Part shown: positions 9,997-18,285 of the stretch, piece by piece
Layout of the letters: the number at the start of each line of letters is the position of its first letter
Position numbering within the stretch: the stretch's first letter is position 1
Notes under the pieces: model-generated
Seen by the model: the letters and a program-made list of their open reading frames with translations, nothing else
What the model was told of the DNA's origin: nothing
Databases searched by the model: none
Translations under genes and position numbers: made by a program
Source of the DNA: Lysobacter sp.
GTDB taxonomy: Bacteria > Pseudomonadota > Gammaproteobacteria > Xanthomonadales > Xanthomonadaceae
Direction of reading: 5' to 3'
NCBI GenBank assembly: GCA_008015835.1
Contig: SSGH01000052.1
Location: 1-40,533, forward strand
Length of the DNA: 40,533 bases

Positions 9997-12276
9997 TTAG
10001 AAAATGCAGTCTTGGGGCGGAATCTCGGTAGCATCTTCCCAACGCACCCCGAACCTCGGGTCGTAATACGCCGGCAGCATCAGGCGGAGGAATTGCTCGT
10101 CGCCGAAGCGTTCCGGGCGGACGGCCTGCACGGCGCCGTATCGCTTCAGGTCGGCCAGGGCGGGCTCGGGCAACTGCACCAGATAGGGCTGGAGCACACG
10201 GGAGATGGCGCCGACGCGACGCTGGGGATCGCCCGCTTCCAGCGCTGCCAGCGCTTCGTGCGCAATCGCATCCGGAACGACACGTCCATCGGCCGTCACC
10301 GCGAACGGAACGATCACCGGCTTCAGCGGGCTGTCGATCATCCGGAAGCCGGCCGCGAGGGTCTCGAACGGCAGATTGTCGTGTCGGCAATCCTTCACCA
10401 GCGCCAGCAATCCCTTCTGGTCCAGCCCGTTGTCGCCCTTCTGCCAGTACATCTCCTGGAAGTAGGCCCGCACGGCATCAAGGCCGAGCAGATCCTGCCC
10501 GTGGTGGCGGGCGGTGGTGCGGTAGGCCTGGGCATAACGGGCCAGTTCGTGCGGCGGTGCGTGTTCCGACGAGGAAAACACGAGCACCTCGCTGTCCTCG
10601 ACCGGGCGGCGCCCTTCGCGATTGCAGCGCCCGGCCGCCTGCGCGATCGCATCAAGGCCCGCCTCCGCGCGCAGCACGCACGGGAAATCCACGTCCACGC
10701 CGGCCTCGATCAGCGAGGTCGACACGACCCGACAGGGTTCGCCCTCGCGCAGGCGGCGGCGCACGTCGGCCAGCACCGCACTGCGATGACGCGCATGCAT
10801 CAGCGTGCTCAGGTGCACGGCGCCCGCGCAATCGGCGATCCGTTCGTAAAGCGCGCGGGCATGCCGGCGCGAGTTGACGATGCACAGGATCTGCGGGCGT
10901 TCACGCAACCGCTGCGCCAGGTCGGCGTCGTCACACGGCCCGATGTCGCGAACCCGGACGCGCTGCAACCGGCGATACAGCGCAGGCGGGTCGACGACCA
11001 GCTCGCGCACCCCGTCGAGCCCGTCTACGAAGCCGTCCTCGCGACACAACGCCGGCTGGGTCGCGGTGCACAGCACGACGCTGGTGCGATAGTTGAGTGC
11101 GAGTTCGTCGATGGCCGCCACGCAGGGCCGCAGCAGCGCAGGTGGCAGCATCTGCGCCTCGTCCAGCACGACGACGCTGCCGGCGATGGCGTGCAGCTTG
11201 CGGCAGCGCGACGGCCGGTCGGCGAACAGACTCTCGAAGAACTGCACGGCCGTGGTGACGACGATCGGCGCGTCCCAGTTCTCCATCGCGCGGCGCAGTT
11301 TATCCTGCGCTTCCGGCGCTTTCCCGGGATCGTCGGCCAGCGCGCTGTGGTGTTCGAGCACCGCGGCTTCGCCCAGATCCGCGAAGGCCCGGCGGAAGAC
11401 CGCCGCATTTTGTTCGATGATGCTGGTGAAGGGGATCACGTAGATGACGCGCCGCAATCCGTGCGCGATGGCATGGTCGAGCGCGAAGGCCATGGAGGCG
11501 AGCGTCTTGCCGCCGCCGGTCGGCACGGTCAACGAGAACAGTCCCGGTGCGCGCGCGGCGCCGGCACGGACCTCACCCAACACCTCCTGACGCAATCGGT
11601 GCACCTCGCCGCCCCCGCCGCCCGCCAGTTGCGCGAGGCAGGCATCCAGTCGATCACGCAATGCGTCGAGGGAAGGCGGCGCATCCTGCCGAAACGGCCG
11701 GCCATCGATGCGGCGGTAGAACGCATCGGTATCGAGGTAATCGGCATCGACCAGCGCCGAGAATAGCATGCGGACAAGGAACGCCAACTGGAAGCCGGCG
11801 CGCTGCGGCACCGGCTTGAGGCGCATCGTGGCAGCAACCAGCGCCTCTTCGGACGGCAAACGCAGTTCGCTGCGCCAGTCGTCGAGCAGCGGCGGGAGCG
11901 CCTTCACCAGTCGATCTGCGAGCGACGTGCGCCGCCCCTCCCCATTGCGGCCATTGGCCAACCCGGCGTGATGGCCGGCAATGGCATAGGCGAGCAGGTG
12001 CATCACCGGCGCTATCCGCGGATAGCGGGCGATGATCTCACGCGCACCGTGCGTCGCGTGGTCGAGCTTCGGCGCCTTCCCCTCCAGCCGCGCCTGGAAA
12101 CCATCCGTATACTTGCCCAGATCGTGCAGCAGGCCCGCGGCTTCGGCCAACGCACCCACACCGAATACATCCGCCGCTGTGCGCGCCCGCGCTCCAACGC
12201 CGATCAAATGTTCATCAAGCGGCTGCCAGTCCTGCTTGTCATGTCGATCCGTGGAATGCGCATAGCACCTTTGCAT
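9997..12276 (-). CDS. cas3: CRISPR-associated helicase-nuclease Cas3
   Basis: This 759-residue Cas3 has an N-terminal HD nuclease domain and a C-terminal SF2 helicase. The HD residues are visible as His23, HD51-52 in LLHDLGKY, His73/His76 in DHATHG, and His102-103. Walker A VPTGGGKT is near residues 249-257 and the DExH-type box VVLDEAQ is near 370. Cas3 is recruited to R-loops by Cascade and degrades the target. The ATG at 12276 has AGGGG 6 nt upstream and gives the family N-terminus; the frame is open 21 bp further upstream. It is followed by the 489-bp element-rich gap rather than directly by cas5c, so cas3 and the Cascade genes may be regulated separately. Confidence 0.97.
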   Translation of the reverse strand: MQRCYAHSTDRHDKQDWQPLDEHLIGVGARARTAADVFGVGALAEAAGLLHDLGKYTDGFQARLEGKAPKLDHATHGAREIIARYPRIAPVMHLLAYAIAGHHAGLANGRNGEGRRTSLADRLVKALPPLLDDWRSELRLPSEEALVAATMRLKPVPQRAGFQLAFLVRMLFSALVDADYLDTDAFYRRIDGRPFRQDAPPSLDALRDRLDACLAQLAGGGGGEVHRLRQEVLGEVRAGAARAPGLFSLTVPTGGGKTLASMAFALDHAIAHGLRRVIYVIPFTSIIEQNAAVFRRAFADLGEAAVLEHHSALADDPGKAPEAQDKLRRAMENWDAPIVVTTAVQFFESLFADRPSRCRKLHAIAGSVVVLDEAQMLPPALLRPCVAAIDELALNYRTSVVLCTATQPALCREDGFVDGLDGVRELVVDPPALYRRLQRVRVRDIGPCDDADLAQRLRERPQILCIVNSRRHARALYERIADCAGAVHLSTLMHARHRSAVLADVRRRLREGEPCRVVSTSLIEAGVDVDFPCVLRAEAGLDAIAQAAGRCNREGRRPVEDSEVLVFSSSEHAPPHELARYAQAYRTTARHHGQDLLGLDAVRAYFQEMYWQKGDNGLDQKGLLALVKDCRHDNLPFETLAAGFRMIDSPLKPVIVPFAVTADGRVVPDAIAHEALAALEAGDPQRRVGAISRVLQPYLVQLPEPALADLKRYGAVQAVRPERFGDEQFLRLMLPAYYDPRFGVRWEDATEIPPQDCIF

Positions 12277-12303
12277 GCAATCCCCTGATGTCGGCAACCA
12301 ACC

Positions 12304-12352
12304 ATCGCACCGTGCGATAAGACAAGCCTATATGACTGCACACTTTAGTCAA
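12304..12352 (-). promoter_or_regulatory. Candidate cas3 promoter with an adjacent palindrome
   Basis: On the minus strand TTGACT (12352-12347) is followed after 16 bp by TAGGCT (12330-12325). Downstream, at 12304-12318, is the inverted repeat ATCGCAC-C-GTGCGAT, which would overlap the start region and could be an operator or 5' hairpin. The -35 is good but the -10 is weak. Confidence 0.4.
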
Positions 12353-13533
12353 ATTCAATCTCACGAGATGAGACAGGTCAATTTATTTTGCCTCTCAATT
12401 CAATCGACCTATCACATCGTTAGCTATCGCTTCCACCCGCTCCAAAGCGTCAGAGTCAAACTCAAACTACGCAATGCCTGCTCACGCGCTTAATTAATGA
12501 TATCGGCATTTCCGCAGCAAAGTCGCCTTCATTGCATATCGACCGCAGCACACATCGCTTATGAATGCAGTTTTCATCCCACTTCCCGATTAAGCGTTGC
12601 TGAAATCGAAAAGAATTTCAGGGCCAGTTCGTTTTTCTCATGGAATAGTCACGTCAAAGTTCCAAGCGACCGATCAATATGCGGGACTCCCAGACATATC
12701 GTGGAAGCCACTTACTGCTCAGATATCAGGGTTTTTCGCATTCTTGCGGCTGCACGGCAGAAAGAGCGCAAGAATGGAACCGGCAGACCGGGGGAGCCGA
12801 TGTCCGCAAGCGGCCCTGAGACGACTGCGGACGCCGTCGCCAGGCGCCGATACCGTTCTGAGGGAGGCGCATTCAAACCCCTCTGGCCCAATCTGGCCAT
12901 TGCGTTCATCTTCGCGACGACCATCCGTCCTCGTCGCCGATGGCGCTCGCGTTCGATCCCTTTCGATTCAACGACTTGCCGGCGCGTTTCGTCGTGCCGC
13001 GCTTTTCGGGCACTCGCGTTGCCGCCGCGCTCTGGCGCATCTCTCCCTTTTGTCTTGCCTGCGCGTCAGCGTGCGTCCGAACTGCGTCACCACGATGCCG
13101 TGTACCGCAGTCGGGATCGCATCGACGCCGTGTTCGGAAGGCACCAGACGCGCCCCGATCGCCACGGCAGTCGGTGCCTCGCGCGGTTCGGGGCGATTCG
13201 CGCAGCGAATCGAATATCTCCGCCTCTCTATCTCTCTCTTCAAGAGATACAGACAAAAAGGAACGACGGACCGATAGGCGCAGCTTGCAGCATGGCGTAC
13301 GCACGGGGCGCGCGCAAACCTGCCCGCAGCGCGACGTCCGCGATGGTCTTCTATGATCCAAAATAGCATCGACGCTCGACCGCGCAACGCGTCCATTGCG
13401 CGAAAGCGCCTCACCGCATCACCGCGATCCGCGATGCGATCCACCTCACACAGGGCTGTTTGACGCACCCCGCAGGCGGCGCGTGCGGGGGCGTCGCTGC
13501 CCCACGTTTCCAGAAATAGACCACCGTATGGGT
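12353..13533. other. Long stretch without a convincing gene between cas3 and the primase cassette
   Basis: About 1.2 kb in which no frame shows a recognisable protein, a good start site or consistent codon use. The part near cas3 (about 12340-12720) is clearly more AT-rich than its surroundings, including CTTAATTAATGATATC near 12490, while the rest returns to high GC. Long open frames on both strands here are Arg/Ser-rich and look like by-products of GC content. The region may be a decayed part of the island or hold unrecognised RNAs. Confidence 0.6.
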
Positions 13534-13667
13534 TGCGAATTCTGCGAATTCTGCGAATCGGCGCCGACAACGTGTCTCGCGAGGTCTCAAGCGATCCCAG
13601 AGCGCGATCGAATCCCCCGTTTCGCGGATGCGAATCGGCGCGAACCGCTGCGATTCGCTGCGAATCG
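13534..13667. repeat. Cluster of TGCGAAT repeats (iteron-like) beside the primase gene
   Basis: TGCGAAT occurs at 13534, 13543 and 13552 as three directly adjacent 9-bp units, and again at 13629 and 13659. TGCGATTCG lies between them at 13649, and several shorter CGCGAACCG variants occur nearby. The cluster ends 16 bp before the stop codon of the Toprim-DUF3987 gene. Direct repeats next to a primase in an integrative element suggest an origin or initiator-binding region, but no initiator gene is seen. Confidence 0.55.
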
Positions 13668-13682
13668 TCGCCGCGAACCGCC

Positions 13683-15806
13683 TCAGCTTGCCAAGACCTC
13701 CGTCCGCAATCGCCACACACGCCCGCGCGGCTTGCCGTCCAGCACCGAACCGCTGGCCATCCGCTCGACCCAACCGGCCGACTCCAGCAACGTCATTGCC
13801 GCCAGGAACGCCTCGCGCGTGCGCAGCGCGCTCGGCCCGCGACGGAGCGCATCCGCGGAGTAGAGGTATTCGCGCCCGGTCTGTCGGCACCACCCGATGA
13901 GGGCATCCGCATCCTTGATGCGTTCCGGCACGTGGGCGGTGCCGACGATGCGCGCCGCTTCGTGGAGGTGATAGTTCACCAGCGCGCTCGCGCGTTCGAG
14001 CGTCTCGCGCTCGATAATCTCCGCGTGCGCATCGTCGATCAACGTCAACACGCCGGCGATGCGCAACGCTTGCGAGGCCGCCTTACCGGCCCACGCCTTC
14101 ACATCGACGAAGCGCACCGCCATCTGCGCTTCGATCCCATCCGCCAGATCGATCCAGGCGTTCTTGGCCTGCGGGGTCAACGTCAGTACCCGCGGACTCA
14201 GTTCGTTGCGCGCGCCCGTGCGCAGCGCCGCCGGCAGGCCCAGACGCGCGTGCATGCACTGCCAATACGCGTGTAGGGCCGGATCGGCGGCCAAGTCCTC
14301 CGACACATACCGCCGGGTGCCGATGGTCGAATCCGGCCACGCCAACAGGCAACGCGCCAGGAAGCCTTGCCGCACCAGCAGATCGTCGGACAACACGCGC
14401 TCGGCGATCACCGGCTGCACCATGACGTGCATCGCCAATCGACGGCCGTAGCACTTGGCCACGCCTTCGCCGGCCCGCACGCGCGAGAACTCCCCGCAAT
14501 CCCACAGGCGCGAGAGGCCCGCCGCCGACTTCGCGCGGTTATCGCGCCCCATTGCGTGCCCGTTGAGGAAGTCGCCGGCATCGTCGTTGAACAAGCCGAT
14601 GCTGGGCCGACCACGCTGGTAGACGCGATGGAGTCCTTCCAGCGTCGGTTCGCCCAGCAGCAGCCAGGGGTCCAACGGCCGTTGCGGCGGTGCGCCGAGC
14701 GCTTTGCGTGCGGCTCGTATCTCCGCGGCGTCGCCTTTGCTCTCAATCTTGCGCACAGCGGCCTTGTAGACGCTCGCCTCAGCCTCGTAAGCGGCGGACT
14801 CGGTGCGGTGATCGTCGGCGAGGGCGCGCTCCCGCTCCCGGTGCGCCCGCAGCGACGCCGCATCGGTCGCGCTCTTACGCTCGCCGGAATCGCCGATGGA
14901 GACGCACCACAGGCTCAACGGTTCGCGCCTGCCATCGATCTCCACATCGGCGAGCGATTGCACGGCCAGACTGGCCGCGGAGAGCAGCGATTGCCCGCAC
15001 AGCGCGTCAGGCGATTGGACGACCTCCCGAATTCGCCTCGCCGCGCCTCCCAACACGCTCCCCAGGGCGTGCAAGGGGTACGCGGCGGCGCGCAGCGGTG
15101 GCCGGTAGAGCGGTTCCGGGGCGACAGGGACACGCTTGGGGGGCGCCGGCCTCTGCGGTATGACGGCGGCGTCGCCCAGGTGCGGGGCCGGCAGGCGCGG
15201 CAAGGCGTCCAGTTCGGCCGCGCCCGCCTCGGGATGGGCCTCGAACCAATCGATCACGTCGCCGCTTTCGGGCACTCCCAAGGCGGCGACATCGATCCAC
15301 GCGATCGACGCCGCGCCGCAAGCCTGCAGCGCACGCGTCACGTCTCGCGCGTAGCCCAATCCTGCCGTGTCGTAATCGCGGAACACCACCGCATCGCGCC
15401 CCTGCGCGTGACTCCAATCGACGCCCCGCGCCGAGGTCGCGCTTCCGCTGGTCGTGGCGATCACGCCGCGCGCGAGCAACGCATCGACCTTGTTCTCGCC
15501 TTCGACGTAGTAGATCGGGCCTCGGCTCGCGAGCAGTTCGGGGAGGCGGTAGACGGGCTTCATCCCCGCCGGGAACGCCGGCTCACCCGGAAGAAAACGC
15601 GTGCCGTCCCAGTGCATCGCCGGAATGTGCTTCTTACCGTTCGGGTGCTTCATCCGCACGCGCCAGAACAGAATCTCGCCGTCGGCAGCGCAGTAGGCGT
15701 ACACCGCTTGCAGAAGGAAGCCTTGTCGCAAGCGCGCGACGCCTAGGCGTCGCGCAGCCTGCTCCGGCGTCTCGCGGCGCGGCGATGCGGTCGTGTCGGC
15801 GCTCAT
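13683..15806 (-). CDS. Toprim-DUF3987 primase/helicase-like protein of a mobile element
   Basis: This 707-residue protein has an N-terminal Toprim domain: IYYVEGENKVDAL with Glu102, and FRDYDTAG with Asp144 and Asp146. A DUF3987 (YfjI-like) region follows from about residue 250, carrying the P-loop-like IGDSGERKS, the GEPTLEGL and GLFNDDAGDFLNGH blocks, and a C-terminal winged-helix-like end. Such proteins act in replication of P4-like and other integrative elements. The ATG at 15806 overlaps the stop of the upstream CHC2 gene (ATGA), so zinc-binding and Toprim parts of a primase are encoded as two coupled proteins. The frame is open for about 400 bp further upstream, but that sequence is the CHC2 gene in another frame. 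Confidence 0.85.
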   Translation of the reverse strand: MSADTTASPRRETPEQAARRLGVARLRQGFLLQAVYAYCAADGEILFWRVRMKHPNGKKHIPAMHWDGTRFLPGEPAFPAGMKPVYRLPELLASRGPIYYVEGENKVDALLARGVIATTSGSATSARGVDWSHAQGRDAVVFRDYDTAGLGYARDVTRALQACGAASIAWIDVAALGVPESGDVIDWFEAHPEAGAAELDALPRLPAPHLGDAAVIPQRPAPPKRVPVAPEPLYRPPLRAAAYPLHALGSVLGGAARRIREVVQSPDALCGQSLLSAASLAVQSLADVEIDGRREPLSLWCVSIGDSGERKSATDAASLRAHRERERALADDHRTESAAYEAEASVYKAAVRKIESKGDAAEIRAARKALGAPPQRPLDPWLLLGEPTLEGLHRVYQRGRPSIGLFNDDAGDFLNGHAMGRDNRAKSAAGLSRLWDCGEFSRVRAGEGVAKCYGRRLAMHVMVQPVIAERVLSDDLLVRQGFLARCLLAWPDSTIGTRRYVSEDLAADPALHAYWQCMHARLGLPAALRTGARNELSPRVLTLTPQAKNAWIDLADGIEAQMAVRFVDVKAWAGKAASQALRIAGVLTLIDDAHAEIIERETLERASALVNYHLHEAARIVGTAHVPERIKDADALIGWCRQTGREYLYSADALRRGPSALRTREAFLAAMTLLESAGWVERMASGSVLDGKPRGRVWRLRTEVLAS

Positions 15807-16156
15807 CGGGCGTTCTCCACCAAATCGCGGACGGCATCGACGAACGGCAGAGTCGTCAATCGCATATGGAAGGCGATCAGATCGCCCCTCCCGCAGCCGG
15901 CGAAGCAGACCCAGCCGCCTCGGGGGTGATCGAGCTGCACCGAGAGCGACGGATGGTGATCCTCGTGAAACGGGCACAGCCCTTGCGCCCAACCGTCGCG
16001 ACGGAGCGCGCCCAGGCTCGGGATGCGCTGGCGGTAGTACGCCTCCGGCGCCGGCAAACGCTGACGCCAGCGTGCCGGCAAGCGCTTTGGCGCGTTCCGC
16101 AGAGCGATCGGACGTGGGGGGCGCACCGTACCGGAATCGTGCGCGGAGGGCGTCAT
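15803..16156 (-). CDS. CHC2 zinc-finger primase subunit, free-standing
   Basis: This 117-residue protein contains a CHC2 zinc finger of the DnaG type: CPFHEDHHPSLSV (Cys61, His64) and GWVCFAGCGRGD (Cys84, Cys88), followed by the helix DLIAFHMRL. There is no Toprim domain; that is supplied by the next gene. The ATG at 16156 overlaps the stop of the AlpA gene, and its own stop overlaps the Toprim gene, giving two ATGA junctions and a tightly coupled three-gene operon. The zinc finger is expected to bind template DNA during priming. Confidence 0.85.
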   Translation of the reverse strand: MTPSAHDSGTVRPPRPIALRNAPKRLPARWRQRLPAPEAYYRQRIPSLGALRRDGWAQGLCPFHEDHHPSLSVQLDHPRGGWVCFAGCGRGDLIAFHMRLTTLPFVDAVRDLVENAR

Positions 16157-16383
16157 GCCGCCCCCTTCGCGCCGCGCGCGGCGATGCGTTCGGCGATCCA
16201 CGCATCGATCTCGTGCTTGCTCCAGGCGCTGGCGCGCAGTCCCAGCTTGATCGGCGCGGGGAACTCGCCCAGCGCGATACGGCGGTATATCTCAGAACGC
16301 GACAACCCGGTGCGGCCGCGGACTTGCGGCAAACGTTCGAGGATCAGGTCGCCCGGTGCGGACGAGGAGAGGGAGGTCGGCAT
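16153..16383 (-). CDS. AlpA-family helix-turn-helix regulator
   Basis: This 76-residue protein has the AlpA/MerR-like DNA-binding layout: LERLPQVRGRTGLSRSEIYRRI, then GEFPAPIKLG and the WSKHEIDAWIAERIAAR end. AlpA proteins are small regulators or excisionase-like proteins typical of P4-like prophages and genomic islands, often the first gene of their replication cassettes. It starts the operon with the split primase. No integrase gene is visible nearby. Confidence 0.88.
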   Translation of the reverse strand: MPTSLSSSAPGDLILERLPQVRGRTGLSRSEIYRRIALGEFPAPIKLGLRASAWSKHEIDAWIAERIAARGAKGAA

Positions 16384-16404
16384 CGCATGGTCTCTCTGTC
16401 ATGG

Positions 16405-16442
16405 GCTTGCGTCGGTCGATGCAAGCCGCTGCGAGATGCAGC
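16405..16442. promoter_or_regulatory. Paired inverted repeats upstream of the AlpA operon
   Basis: GCTTGC and GCAAGC (16405-16410 and 16421-16426), followed by GCTGC and GCAGC (16428-16442), lie 22-59 bp upstream of the AlpA start in the 128-bp gap to the next gene. They are candidate operator sites for the AlpA protein. No clear -35/-10 pair was found. Confidence 0.35.
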
Positions 16443-16511
16443 GATGTCCGATTGTTCACACGACCGGACCCGAGTCACGGTCGAAAATGCCGGTCGGTTT
16501 CGGTGGATTTC

Positions 16512-17303
16512 TTACCCCTGTGAGGCGCTCGCTTCCTCGGTGCTTGCGCGCGCGTCCGCGGCCGCCCGCTCGCGACGAACCCGGCGCACGATCCGCAGTA
16601 CTTCATGCAACTCCGAGGGAACATCGATGCCCGCCCCCTGCAGAATCGACTGCGCGATTTCGCCAGCCTCGCGCTGCTTGAATGACGTGATCGCATGGAA
16701 ATTCGCCAGATCGCACAGATCGGCGAGCAAGGCGTCTCGATGCCATACCGGCGGGCGTCCGGGTTTCGGTCGAAATTCCTCGTCCAGCCGGAGGTAGACG
16801 GCATTCACGTCGCGCAGGATTTGATCCAGGTCGTGCGCACGCGCCAACAGGGCATCGGCGTGCCGCGCATACGGCGTCTGCTCCGGCGTGAGTTGCTGAA
16901 GCAACGCTTTGGCCTGCGGAGGAAAGTGGATGATGTGCATGAACGCTTGATGGACTGCTTCCCGCGCCGCCTCGACTTGCGCGAGGACCGCGCTTGCAGC
17001 GAGTAGTCCATGGAGGGTCTCGTCGCAATAGCGATATGCGTCGAGCACTCTTCCCAGCGCGGGTTGAAAGCGAGGCAGATCGAGTTTTGCCGCAAGCGCC
17101 TTCGGAATAGCGCCCACCACCTCCGGCGACCATTCCCGACGCTGCGCGGTTGTCGCTCCGTATTGCCACAAACGACCGCCCTCCCGATTCTTGGGAAACG
17201 GCGGCCAATCCTCGTCGCGATGCCAAGAGACCTCGAACGAGGCTCGAAGATCATCATCGGCATCAGAACCGGAAGCGGTCGAAGAATTCATACCCGCAGC
17301 CAT
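16512..17303 (-). CDS. Hypothetical protein of the island, beside AlpA
   Basis: The protein is 263 residues if translation starts at the ATG at 17303, or 259 from the ATG at 17291. The frame is open to 17432, but that extension runs through a terminator hairpin, so a later start is preferred; neither has a strong ribosome-binding site. The product is soluble and mostly helical, with the segment VSWHRDEDWPPFPKNREGG near the N-terminus, a long helical middle, the segment RPKPGRPPVWHRD, and a charged Ala/Arg-rich tail. I recognise no domain. Its place beside AlpA and the split primase suggests a mobile-element gene. Confidence 0.7.
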   Translation of the reverse strand: MAAGMNSSTASGSDADDDLRASFEVSWHRDEDWPPFPKNREGGRLWQYGATTAQRREWSPEVVGAIPKALAAKLDLPRFQPALGRVLDAYRYCDETLHGLLAASAVLAQVEAAREAVHQAFMHIIHFPPQAKALLQQLTPEQTPYARHADALLARAHDLDQILRDVNAVYLRLDEEFRPKPGRPPVWHRDALLADLCDLANFHAITSFKQREAGEIAQSILQGAGIDVPSELHEVLRIVRRVRRERAAADARASTEEASASQG

Positions 17304-17390
17304 CACGGCTTGGACAGTAGACAAACGGGAGCGTGCGCGCCCATCACATCGCATTGCGGAGGCGGAATGCAATACGCATCGAGCAAAAAA

Positions 17391-17424
17391 CATAAAAGCC
17401 CACATTTGCATGTGGGCTTTTATG
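17391..17424. terminator. Bidirectional terminator between the island and tRNA-Asp
   Basis: CATAAAAGCCCACA and TGTGGGCTTTTATG form a perfect 14-bp stem with the 6-nt loop TTTGCA. A/T runs at the stem base allow termination on either strand. It insulates the tRNA-Val/tRNA-Asp transcript from the island genes. Confidence 0.85.
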
Positions 17425-17473
17425 TGGGGCAAGATCAGATATTTTCTATATCTTACTGATTTTGCTGAATGAA

Positions 17474-17550
17474 TGGCGGAGTGGACGGGACTCGAACCCG
17501 CGACCTCCGGCGTGACAGGCCAGCATTCTAACCGACTGAACTACCACTCC
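17474..17550 (-). tRNA. tRNA-Asp (GTC)
   Basis: A 77-nt cloverleaf with acceptor stem GGAGTGG/CCACTCC, G73, encoded CCA, anticodon loop CCTGTCACG and T-arm GGTTCGAGTCC. Its 3' end faces the CRISPR/primase block, which is the usual orientation for an island integrated at a tRNA 3' end. I saw no second copy of the tRNA 3' end inside the window, so the far attachment site, if any, is to the left. Confidence 0.97.
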
Positions 17551-17663
17551 GCGCTGAAACTTGCGGACCGAGCCTTGTGGACTCGATCCATTCGACCGAT
17601 TTCGGTACCGGCCCGAAGGCCGCGTAGTGTACCCGAAACCGATCGCCCGATAAGGCTTCTCCC

Positions 17664-17738
17664 TGGTGGGTGCTGAGGGGTTCGAACCCCCGACCCTCTC
17701 CGTGTAAAGGAGACGCTCTACCGCTGAGCTAAGCACCC
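17664..17738 (-). tRNA. tRNA-Val (TAC)
   Basis: A 75-nt cloverleaf with acceptor GGGTGCT/AGCACCC, A73, encoded CCA, anticodon TAC in CTTTACA and T-loop GTTCGAACC. It sits between hupB and tRNA-Asp and is probably co-transcribed with tRNA-Asp. Confidence 0.97.
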
Positions 17739-17754
17739 CTGCGGGATGAGCCGC

Positions 17755-18027
17755 TTAGTTTACGGCATCCTTCAGTGCTTTGCCAGCCTTGAAGGTCGGA
17801 TTGTTGGCGGCCGGGATATGGATCTCTTCGCGGGTCTTCGGGTTACGGCCCACGCGCGCGGCGCGAGTGCGGACCACGAAGCTGCCGAAACCGACGACGC
17901 TGACGCTGTCGCCTTTCTTCAGGGCCTGCGTGATGGCGGCGACGGTCGCATCCAGCGCGCGCGCGGCATCGGCTTTCGAAATGGAGGCGCCTTCGGCGAT
18001 CGCGTCGACCAACTCGGCTTTGTTCAT
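17755..18027 (-). CDS. hupB: DNA-binding protein HU-beta
   Basis: This 90-residue protein opens with [21 protein letters not shown] and has the HU DNA-binding arm [34 protein letters not shown] with the conserved NP tip. HU is a nucleoid architectural protein that bends DNA non-specifically. It is directly downstream of lon with a 258-bp gap, the usual gammaproteobacterial order, and just upstream of tRNA-Val. Confidence 0.98.
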   Translation of the reverse strand: MNKAELVDAIAEGASISKADAARALDATVAAITQALKKGDSVSVVGFGSFVVRTRAARVGRNPKTREEIHIPAANNPTFKAGKALKDAVN

Positions 18028-18285
18028 TGGGGAACTCCGGATAGGGGGAAAGAAGAGCGGCAGCGTTCGACTCTCGTCGTGCGCGCTGGCGCGATGCGAA
18101 CGTCTGCACGCGAATCGTGCGCGACGCGGAACGTGCGTGGGCCGACTTTATACCAGCGCGAAACCGAGGGCGCAAGGAAATCGGGTCGGAAAAACCGCAA
18201 AAAACGCGACGAAAACGCGAGCGTTCATGCGCGAAGCGAACGCATCGCGCGATGCGAGCGATGCGCCGCGAAACGAAGCTGTCCG

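Noticed and set aside
9846-10034. A 62-codon minus-strand ORF across the end of cas3 and the tandem hairpins
   Set aside because: Its start lies within cas3 in another frame, it has no ribosome-binding site and no recognised family, and it translates the repeated guide-matching units.
12353-12364. A further guide-matching site (TTCAATC) in the cas3 promoter region
   Set aside because: After TTC only AAT agrees with the pseudo-spacer, so it does not exceed chance.
12497-13366. Long plus-strand ORFs (289 and 226 codons) and minus-strand ORFs upstream of cas3
   Set aside because: Arg/Ser-rich translations without domains, overlapping frames on both strands and no ribosome-binding site; best explained by high GC.
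15807-16205. N-terminal extension of the Toprim-DUF3987 protein by 133 codons
   Set aside because: The extension is the CHC2 gene read in another frame; the ATGA overlap at 15806 gives the natural start.
17304-17432. N-terminal extension of the hypothetical protein beside AlpA
   Set aside because: It would translate the bidirectional terminator at 17391-17424; later ATGs at 17303 or 17291 are more plausible.
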